Source: an uncultured Sutterella sp. (lineage in GTDB: Bacteria > Pseudomonadota > Gammaproteobacteria > Burkholderiales > Burkholderiaceae_F). Taken from it: a DNA stretch of 11,465 nt. Each line of letters starts with the position of its first letter. Position 1 is the stretch's first letter. Of the stretch, positions 6,276-11,465 are shown in pieces. Both the position numbers and the translations under genes were made by a program. The DNA lies in NCBI GenBank assembly GCA_900542195.1, contig UQNA01000067.1, forward strand, positions 1 to 11,465, read 5' to 3'. Under the pieces are notes generated by a model, which worked only from the letters and a program-made list of their open reading frames with translations, did no database searches and was not told the origin of the DNA.

Positions 6276-6833
6276 ATGAAAACAGCACAAGAACTTAGAG
6301 TCGGTAACGTTGTCATGGTTGACAACAATCCAATGGTTGTCCTTAAAAGCGAATACAGCAAAGGCGGCCGCGGCGCATCCACAGTTAAGCTCAAAATGAA
6401 GAACCTTCTGAGCAACGCCGGAACAGAAACAGTTTACAGAGCTGACGATCGTTTCGATGACATCATCCTCGACAAGAAGGAAGTCACATATTCCTACTAT
6501 GGTGATCCACACTATGTTTGGATGGACGACGAATACAACCAGATTGAAGTTGAAGCTGAAGTGATGGAAGACTGCCTCAAGTATTTGGAAGACGGCATGC
6601 AGGCTGAAGCCGTTTTCTACAATGGCCGTGCTATTTCTATTGAACTTCCTACAATTTTGGTCCGCGAAGTTGTTTACACAGAACCTGCAGTTAAGGGTGA
6701 CACATCCGGTAAGGTTATGAAACCAGCCAAACTCTCTACAGGTCACATTGTTCAAGTTCCTGCTTTTGTCAACACCGGCGACAAGATTGAAATCGATACA
6801 AGAACTGACGAGTATCGCAGCAGAGTAATGTAA
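6276..6833 (+). CDS. efp: Translation elongation factor P
   Basis: EF-P enters the ribosomal E site and speeds peptide-bond formation at stalled polyproline sequences. The 185-aa product is standard length with three beta-barrel domains: KOW-like (about 1-63), central OB (about 66-126), and C-terminal OB (about 128-185, with the family pattern LSTGHIVQVPAFVNTGDKI). The loop tip is SKGGRGAST, with arginine exactly at 32. This is the form modified by EarP, whereas lysine-type EF-Ps are modified by EpmA/EpmB/EpmC or YmfI systems. The linked earP upstream agrees. AGGT at 6261-6264 lies 11 nt before ATG, and codon use looks strongly biased, as expected for an abundant protein. An intrinsic terminator follows. 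Confidence 0.97.
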   Translation: MKTAQELRVGNVVMVDNNPMVVLKSEYSKGGRGASTVKLKMKNLLSNAGTETVYRADDRFDDIILDKKEVTYSYYGDPHYVWMDDEYNQIEVEAEVMEDCLKYLEDGMQAEAVFYNGRAISIELPTILVREVVYTEPAVKGDTSGKVMKPAKLSTGHIVQVPAFVNTGDKIEIDTRTDEYRSRVM

Positions 6834-6850
6834 TTAGGGATTACTCTTGA

Positions 6851-6875
6851 AAAAGGCGGCTTAGGCCGCTTTTTT
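6851..6875 (+). terminator. Intrinsic terminator of earP-efp
   Basis: Stem GCGGC (6856-6860) / GCCGC (6865-6869), loop TTAG, flanked by AAAAG before and a T-run (6870-6875) after, so the A/T arms can extend the stem. It starts about 18 bp past the efp stop. Confidence 0.85.
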
Positions 6876-6918
6876 CGTATCTTTTAAGAGCCGGGCGGGG
6901 ATAAGCAAACTTTGCGTT

Positions 6919-6944
6919 GTTAGAATTTGTTTTATTTTTCTAAC
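6919..6944 (+). repeat. Inverted repeat in the nhaC-family leader
   Basis: GTTAGAA (6919-6925) and TTCTAAC (6938-6944) form a perfect 7-bp inverted repeat with a 12-nt spacer, ending 2 nt before the GGAAG ribosome site (6947-6951) of the antiporter gene. It could be an operator or an mRNA hairpin near the ribosome site. The loop is AT-rich and the match could be chance. Confidence 0.35.
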
Positions 6945-6958
6945 TTGGAAGCATAAGA

Positions 6959-8545
6959 ATGGATCCATACGCAGCAGGTTGGTTGTCGATTATTCCTCCC
7001 GTAGTCGCAATCATATTGGCCCTTATAACAAAAGAAGTTTTTTCTTCGCTAATGATCGGTATTCTTTCCGGAGCTTATATTTATTCTTTCGGAAGCGGCG
7101 CTGCCGATCCAATGGTCAAAGGCCTGGAAGTTACCTTTAAATTAATGGGAGATAAGGTTGACTTTCAAATTCTCTTATTCTGTACGTTATTAGGTGCCCT
7201 GGTATACGTCTTGGGAATGTCCGGAGGCACCCGCAAATACGGTGAAATTGCAAGAGAAAAAATCAAAAGCAGAAAGTCTTCTATCTTAGCTACATTTGGT
7301 CTGAGCTTTCTTATCTTTATTGATGATTACTTTAACTGTTTAACAGTCGGTACCGTCATGAGACCTTTGACCGATTCTTATCGTGTCTCCAGAGAAAAAC
7401 TGGCTTACATCATTGACTCTACCGCCGCTCCGATGTGCATCATTGCACCGATCTCCTCATGGGCAGCTGCTGTCGGAAGCAGTTTGAAATCCACCGGTCA
7501 GTTCGAAAGCGATTTCCAAGCTTTTGTCTCTTCCATTCCATTCAATTTTTATGCCATCTTCTGTCTTTTATTGGTGTTCTATTTAAGTCTTACCAACAGA
7601 GATTTCGGCCCGATGAGACTTGCTGAAGAAAGAGCTCTTTCTAAGGCATTGAAGGAAGTTGAGAACGAAATTACCGATAAACCTAAGCACCTTCCGAGTA
7701 CCCGCGGGACTATCTGGGATATGTTGGTTCCATTAATTGCTCTCATCGTGTTCGCCGTTTTAGCTTTCATGTATGACGGCGGCTATTGGGGAGATGATCC
7801 TGCTTATCATACTTTTGCCGCATCTTTGGGCAACTGCTCAGCCTCTAAGGCTCTTGTTTGGGCATCTTTTGGCGCGATTGTTGTTGCGATGGCAATGTAT
7901 ATTCCTCGCGGCATCGTGAAGTTTGGTTCGTTTATGGAAGGCTGTATTGAAGGCATGAAACTCATGCTTCCAGCCAACATTATTTTGGTATTAGCCTGGA
8001 CCCTTTCCGGTGTTTGCCGCGATCTTCTTTTGACTCAGACTTTTGTTCAAGGTTTTGTCGCCGGCGGAACAGGTCTGGATTACTTCCTTCCTGTAGTTAT
8101 TTTCATTATTGCGGGATTGTTGTCCTTCTCGACAGGAACAGCTTGGGGAACATTCGGTATTTTGATTCCTATCGCAGTTCCGGTTGCCATCTCAGTCGAT
8201 CCAAGTCTGACTGTAGTGTGCTTGTCCGCTACTTTGGCAGGTTCCGTTTTCGGTGACCACTGCTCACCGATTTCCGATACAACTATTCTGTCCAGTGCAG
8301 GCAGCGGATGTTCGCATATGTCTCACGTAACAACTCAGCTCCCTTACGCTTGGTTTGTGGCTGGCTGCTGCGTAGTCGGATACTTGGCCGCAGGTTTAAG
8401 TCATGGAAACTGGATAATCAGTTTCGGAGCTACTTTCGTAGCCTTTGCCGGTTTCTTGGCTTTTATGTGGAACAGAAGCTTTGACGTTAGGAAATTTGAA
8501 AACATGCTTAGCGTCGAGGAAAAGATAGCGGCAGAAGCAAGATAA
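6959..8545 (+). CDS. NhaC-family Na+/H+ antiporter (ion transporter superfamily)
   Basis: A polytopic inner-membrane protein of 528 aa, usual for the NhaC family, with roughly 11-12 hydrophobic segments (for example 8-25, 29-47, 70-88, 109-123, 194-212, 255-271, 300-315, 334-353, 375-390, 398-431, 463-480, 484-504). Family signatures: FIDDYFNCLTVG (120-131) with the membrane acidic pair D122/D123, STGTAWGTFGILIP (391-404), and FGDHCSPISDTT (431-442). It probably exchanges external protons or another cation for cytoplasmic sodium. NhaC relatives also include malate/lactate and amino-acid-linked antiporters, so the substrate is not settled. GGAAG at 6947-6951 lies 7 nt before ATG 6959. It stands alone between terminators. 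The short charged loop 213-250 is the main cytoplasmic insertion. Confidence 0.88.
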   Translation: MDPYAAGWLSIIPPVVAIILALITKEVFSSLMIGILSGAYIYSFGSGAADPMVKGLEVTFKLMGDKVDFQILLFCTLLGALVYVLGMSGGTRKYGEIAREKIKSRKSSILATFGLSFLIFIDDYFNCLTVGTVMRPLTDSYRVSREKLAYIIDSTAAPMCIIAPISSWAAAVGSSLKSTGQFESDFQAFVSSIPFNFYAIFCLLLVFYLSLTNRDFGPMRLAEERALSKALKEVENEITDKPKHLPSTRGTIWDMLVPLIALIVFAVLAFMYDGGYWGDDPAYHTFAASLGNCSASKALVWASFGAIVVAMAMYIPRGIVKFGSFMEGCIEGMKLMLPANIILVLAWTLSGVCRDLLLTQTFVQGFVAGGTGLDYFLPVVIFIIAGLLSFSTGTAWGTFGILIPIAVPVAISVDPSLTVVCLSATLAGSVFGDHCSPISDTTILSSAGSGCSHMSHVTTQLPYAWFVAGCCVVGYLAAGLSHGNWIISFGATFVAFAGFLAFMWNRSFDVRKFENMLSVEEKIAAEAR

Positions 8546-8592
8546 AGAACAAAAACCTCAACTCAAATTGAGCTAAGTATTAACGAAGGTAG

Positions 8593-8621
8593 TAGAAATA
8601 CCTAAATACTTTTGCTAATAT
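8593..8621 (+). promoter_or_regulatory. Candidate sigma-70 promoter of a small RNA
   Basis: TAGAAA (8593-8598, 4 of 6 matches to TTGACA) and TAATAT (8616-8621) are separated by 17 bp. Transcription would begin near 8628. It lies 48 bp after the antiporter stop and about 130 bp before a strong terminator. Confidence 0.45.
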
Positions 8622-8627
8622 AGCACC

Positions 8628-8757
8628 TGAGAGATTTAATTCTCTCTTCTCCTTGGGATTGAGGTTGGTAAGTTTCAAGGACTTGGGCGAATCGCCCAAT
8701 CACAGTCCGCTTACCGTTAGTCGGGCACCAGTGCGAAATATCTGGTGCCTTTTTTTT
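8628..8757 (+). ncRNA. Candidate structured small RNA of about 130 nt
   Basis: Between the antiporter gene and uvrC, a run of compatible stems is visible. GAGAGA (8629-8634) pairs with TCTCTC (8641-8646). GGTAAG (8667-8672) pairs with CTTACC (8710-8715) and encloses GGAC (8679-8682) / GTCC (8705-8708), which encloses the hairpin TTGGGCG (8683-8689) / CGCCCAA (8693-8699). A strong terminator hairpin follows. A plausible promoter lies directly upstream. I do not recognise it as 6S, SRP, RNase P or tmRNA, or as a riboswitch class. It could instead be a structured 3' UTR of the antiporter mRNA. Nested stems plus promoter and terminator favour a discrete RNA, but its function is unknown. Confidence 0.45.
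8724..8757 (+). terminator. Strong intrinsic terminator before uvrC
   Basis: Perfect 8-bp stem GGCACCAG (8724-8731) / CTGGTGCC (8742-8749), 10-nt loop, then eight T (8750-8757). It ends either the antiporter mRNA or the candidate small RNA. Its T-run merges with the uvrC promoter -35 element. Confidence 0.9.
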
Positions 8758-8785
8758 GACTTGGGTCAAAGAACTCTTCCATAAT
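8755..8785 (+). promoter_or_regulatory. uvrC-pgsA promoter with overlapping palindrome
   Basis: TTGACT (8756-8761, 5 of 6) and CATAAT (8780-8785, 5 of 6) lie 18 bp apart; the predicted start near 8792 gives a leader of about 25 nt to the GTG. The -35 sits inside the perfect inverted repeat TTTGAC-TTGG-GTCAAA (8755-8770). Its TTGAC-N4-GTCAA core has the geometry of FNR/CRP-family sites but differs from the FNR consensus TTGAT-N4-ATCAA by one symmetric base. Binding over the -35 would suggest repression. Confidence 0.6.
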
Positions 8786-8816
8786 TGCGGAATATTTTTT
8801 GAGCAGGCAATAAGTT

Positions 8817-10685
8817 GTGACGACCAATGCAACGAATGATAAAGACACAGAGGCAAAACCTTTTGATGCCTCTGAGTTTTTAAAGACCCTTCCGAGACTT
8901 CCCGGTGTTTACAGATATTTTGACGCGCAAGGCAATCTCCTCTATGTAGGAAAAGCAAGAGATTTGAAAAGGAGAGTGTCAAGTTATTTTCAAAAGACGC
9001 TTGCTCCTCGAACCGAGATGATGGTTAGTTTAATTGCCAGGGCAGAAATTACTGTGGTCAACAGTGAAGCTGAGGCTCTCATTCTTGAGTCCAATTTAAT
9101 TAAATCCCAATCTCCGAGATTCAATATTCTTTTCAGAGACGACAAATCCTATCCGTACCTGAAATTCAGTGCAGGAGATTTCCCTCGTCTGTCTTATTTT
9201 CGGGGTGCCTTAGATAAAAAACAAACTTTTTTCGGTCCTTTTCCAAACGCTACGGCTGCGAAAGAAGCTCTGAGTGTGGTGCAGAAGGTATTCCAGGTCC
9301 GTGTCTGTGAGAATTCCGTCTTTAATAATCGATCCCGACCTTGTCTTCTCCATCAGATTGGCAGATGCAGCGGTCCATGCTGCAATTGCGTTAGCAAAGA
9401 AGAATATACCGAGGCGGTTCGACTCTCAAAAGAGTTTTTAAGAGGAGAAAGCGCGGAGATTCAAAAGACTTTACAGCAGAAGATGGAAGGGTATGCTGAG
9501 AAGTTAGAGTTCGAAAAAGCGGCTGCAGTTCGTGACCAATTGGCAGCTATTTCAAATGTCACGCAGATGCAGACTATGACAGCAACCCCAGACTTTAACG
9601 TCGATATCATTGCGGCTGTAATTGAAGGAGGTCAAATCTGCGTTAATTTGGCAATGGTCCGAGGAGGACAGCACCTAGGGGATCGTTCGATTTTCCCTAA
9701 ATTTTCTAAGGATACGGAGCTTCCGTCTGTGGATGAAGTCATTGAAGCCTTCGTAGCACAGCATTACTTAGAAATGGATGTACCACCAGTTGTTTTAGCC
9801 AATGTTGAAGAAAACGGGGATACGATTTCAGAACTGCTGAATGCACTTTCTCCGAGAACGGTCTATTTTGCAAGAAAACCTCAAGGTATCCGAAAGAAGT
9901 GGCTGGATTTAGCTACGATGAATGCAAGGATCTCTTTAGGCAGAAAACTTAGCGAAGAATCTCATCAGGTAGGAAGAATAGAGGCTCTGACAGAAGCTTT
10001 AGGTCTGCAGTTTGACAGAGAAGATTATTCCAACTTTAAAGTGGAATGTTTTGACATCAGTCATTCTTCGGGTGAAGCTACTCAAGCATCCTGCGTTGTT
10101 TTTGCAAACAATAAAATGGATTCAAGCCAATACCGGCGCTTCAATATTCACGATGTAACACCGGGCGATGATTATGCAGCAATGCGCCAAGTTTTAACGA
10201 GAAGATATTCTCGAGTGGCCCGTGGTGAAGCAAAACTTCCTACCATCGTTTTAGTTGACGGCGGAAGAGGGCAGGTTTCCATGGCTTGCGAAGTCTTTGA
10301 TGAGCTCGGACTTGATAAAAGCGTCATCGTTGGCGTGGCGAAAGGTGAAGGAAGAAAAGTTGGGTTGGAAGAGTTAATTTTTGCTGATCCGGAAAAACTT
10401 CCTCTGAAATTGGGAAAAGAGTCTGCAGCTTTGATGCTCATTGCGCAAATTCGAGATGAAGCACACAGATTTGCTATTACGGGGATGAGAGCAAAGCGTG
10501 CGAAAGCAAGAAATTATTCTAAAATTGAAGATTTAGAGGGAGTGGGTCCCAAGCGCAGAAAAAAACTATTAGCGCATTTTGGGAGCTTGAAGGCTCTTTC
10601 CAATGCTTCAGAAGAGGATATTGCTAGTGTCGAGGGAATTTCTCATTCGATAGCAAAACAAATTTATTCGCAATTACATGGCTAA
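8817..10685 (+). CDS. uvrC: UvrABC excinuclease subunit C
   Basis: Nucleotide-excision-repair nuclease that cuts both sides of a lesion marked by UvrA/UvrB. 622 aa. Seen in order: GIY-YIG domain (about 27-105; PGVYRYF, LLYVGKARDLKRRV, candidate metal-binding E91 in ALILESNLIK); four cysteines C164, C176, C184 and C188 with the 11-7-3 spacing of the [4Fe-4S] ligands reported for E. coli UvrC; a UVR/UvrB-binding motif (about 222-248, EKLEFEKAAAVRDQL); the RNase H-like nuclease with D413 (FDISH), D481 (DGGRGQ) and H550 (RDEAHRFA); and tandem HhH motifs (about 570-622). The start is GTG 8817, with AGG (8805-8807) 9 nt ahead; no ATG exists before the GIY-YIG core. Its 3' end overlaps pgsA by 8 nt. 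Confidence 0.96.
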   Translation: MTTNATNDKDTEAKPFDASEFLKTLPRLPGVYRYFDAQGNLLYVGKARDLKRRVSSYFQKTLAPRTEMMVSLIARAEITVVNSEAEALILESNLIKSQSPRFNILFRDDKSYPYLKFSAGDFPRLSYFRGALDKKQTFFGPFPNATAAKEALSVVQKVFQVRVCENSVFNNRSRPCLLHQIGRCSGPCCNCVSKEEYTEAVRLSKEFLRGESAEIQKTLQQKMEGYAEKLEFEKAAAVRDQLAAISNVTQMQTMTATPDFNVDIIAAVIEGGQICVNLAMVRGGQHLGDRSIFPKFSKDTELPSVDEVIEAFVAQHYLEMDVPPVVLANVEENGDTISELLNALSPRTVYFARKPQGIRKKWLDLATMNARISLGRKLSEESHQVGRIEALTEALGLQFDREDYSNFKVECFDISHSSGEATQASCVVFANNKMDSSQYRRFNIHDVTPGDDYAAMRQVLTRRYSRVARGEAKLPTIVLVDGGRGQVSMACEVFDELGLDKSVIVGVAKGEGRKVGLEELIFADPEKLPLKLGKESAALMLIAQIRDEAHRFAITGMRAKRAKARNYSKIEDLEGVGPKRRKKLLAHFGSLKALSNASEEDIASVEGISHSIAKQIYSQLHG

Positions 10686-11274
10686 ACAAATACAAAAATT
10701 ATCTTTTAACTTGCCTATGTGGCTCACTTGGGCAAGGATCGCTTTTATTCCGTTGATTGTTGGGGTGTTCATGCTCCCAATTTCATGGGTTAGTATGGGG
10801 TGGCAAAACATCATCGGCTGCGCTCTTTTTATCATTGCAGCAATTACAGATGCACTTGACGGCTACTTTGCTAGAAAGTTTGGGATGGGGACTAAGCTAG
10901 GGGCATTCTTAGATCCGGTTGCCGACAAGCTGATGGTCAGTGCGGCTCTCATCGTTTTGGTAGCGGCTGGTAGAGTCGACATGCTTATTGCTTTAATTAT
11001 CATCGGCAGAGAAATTACCGTTACAGCATTAAGAGAGTGGATGGCACAGGTCGGTATGTCCGGAAAGGTTAAAGTCAATTGGTACGGCAAAATTAAAGCA
11101 ATTGCGCAAATGGTTGCAATCCCGATGTTGCTCTATTTTGAACCTCTCTGGGGTATCGATATGAGAATGTTAGGTACGATTCTTATCTATATCGCCGCAC
11201 TGTTGACGCTTTATTCCATGTTTGTATACCTCAAAGCAGCAGCGCCATATTTTGATAGCAATCCCGGGAAATAG
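10678..11274 (+). CDS. pgsA: CDP-diacylglycerol-glycerol-3-phosphate 3-phosphatidyltransferase
   Basis: Inner-membrane enzyme making phosphatidylglycerol-phosphate from CDP-diacylglycerol and glycerol-3-phosphate, the committed step to phosphatidylglycerol and cardiolipin. The 198-aa product has the CDP-alcohol phosphotransferase signature DGxxARx8GxxxDxxxD complete from 61 to 83 (D61, G62, A65, R66, G75, D79, D83), with the extra conserved D58. Hydrophobic segments lie at about 14-35, 43-57, 86-108, 124-148 and 160-188. The NLPMWLTWARI N-terminus is typical of PgsA. The ATG lies inside the end of uvrC (8-nt overlap), so translation is probably coupled. The same gene pair occurs in E. coli. 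Other family members such as phosphatidylserine synthase are less likely given this N-terminus and context. Confidence 0.95.
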   Translation: MAKQIQKLSFNLPMWLTWARIAFIPLIVGVFMLPISWVSMGWQNIIGCALFIIAAITDALDGYFARKFGMGTKLGAFLDPVADKLMVSAALIVLVAAGRVDMLIALIIIGREITVTALREWMAQVGMSGKVKVNWYGKIKAIAQMVAIPMLLYFEPLWGIDMRMLGTILIYIAALLTLYSMFVYLKAAAPYFDSNPGK

Positions 11275-11367
11275 AATTTATCTGAAATTTATTAAATTCC
11301 CAAAAAACTAAAATGTTGTGAAATTACAAAAATTTTTACATTTTATATAACTATTTGAAATTAAATA

Positions 11368-11394
11368 AGAAGCACTAAATTTTAGTGCTTTTTT
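11368..11394 (+). terminator. Intrinsic terminator of uvrC-pgsA
   Basis: Stem AGCACTAA (11371-11378) / TTAGTGCT (11382-11389), loop ATT, then a T-run through 11394. It lies about 95 bp after the pgsA stop in AT-rich non-coding DNA that shows nothing else. Confidence 0.85.
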
Positions 11395-11417
11395 ATTAAA
11401 TTTTTCTCTTGAGAGGT

Positions 11418-11446
11418 TTGACAAGCTCAAAAAAGGTATTTATAGT
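11418..11446 (+). promoter_or_regulatory. Near-consensus sigma-70 promoter leading out of the window
   Basis: TTGACA (11418-11423, perfect) and TATAGT (11441-11446, 5 of 6) with the ideal 17-bp spacer; the start would be near 11453. A GC-containing stretch (TCGCACC) follows the -10, as in growth-rate-controlled stable-RNA promoters. In E. coli the genes after pgsA are the tRNAs glyW-cysT-leuZ, so a tRNA operon just beyond the window is likely. That part is inference. Confidence 0.8.
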
Positions 11447-11465
11447 TCGCACCTCGTTGTTGATG

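Noticed and set aside
6249..6755. 168-aa minus-strand ORF over efp
   Set aside because: It is the shadow of efp, whose family assignment is certain; its product is cysteine- and phenylalanine-rich with no family likeness.
8620..8660. Glycine riboswitch on the minus strand
   Set aside because: CTCTCAGG appears in reverse, but the other conserved aptamer segments are not in the right order and no minus-strand gene follows.

Overview
The window reads as chromosomal DNA of a low-GC, anaerobically growing betaproteobacterium. The rhamnosyltransferase EarP next to an EF-P with arginine at position 32 is a beta/gammaproteobacterial pairing, uvrC-pgsA is a classic proteobacterial neighbour pair, and a class III (oxygen-sensitive) ribonucleotide reductase points to anaerobic life. 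A gut Sutterellaceae-type Burkholderiales is my best guess, but that is inference. No insertion sequence, phage gene, CRISPR array or complete tRNA/rRNA was seen.

Layout. 1-60: the terminator of a gene outside the window. 61-789: about 700 bp of very AT-rich non-coding DNA, ending in a paired NrdR-box control region. 790-3876: anaerobic dNTP synthesis. It holds nrdD, a separate 57-codon gene carrying only the glycyl-radical loop of NrdD, an intrinsic terminator, then the activase nrdG. 3881-4492: an exported staphylococcal-nuclease-family protein, 4 bp after nrdG. 4557-4982: a minus-strand gene of unknown function, converging on the nuclease gene across a GC-rich hairpin. 5114-6833: earP and efp, an enzyme and its substrate, closed by a terminator. 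6959-8545: an NhaC-family antiporter. 8546-8816: a structured stretch that may encode a ~130-nt small RNA with its own promoter and terminator. Its U-tract overlaps the uvrC promoter and an FNR-spaced palindrome. 8817-11274: uvrC and pgsA, overlapping by 8 nt. 11275-11465: a terminator, then a near-consensus sigma-70 promoter firing out of the window, probably into a stable-RNA operon.

The outstanding observation is the split class III ribonucleotide reductase. The large NrdD chain (676 aa) keeps the ATP cone, catalytic barrel and zinc site but stops before the glycyl-radical motif. That motif (RVMGYHRP...NIGKQGEF) lies on a separate ORF with its own Shine-Dalgarno, in another reading frame and with an in-frame stop just upstream. 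This looks like a deliberate two-polypeptide enzyme, comparable in principle to the autonomous glycyl-radical cofactor GrcA/YfiD of pyruvate formate-lyase, rather than a sequencing error. I cannot tell from the sequence alone whether it has been described before.
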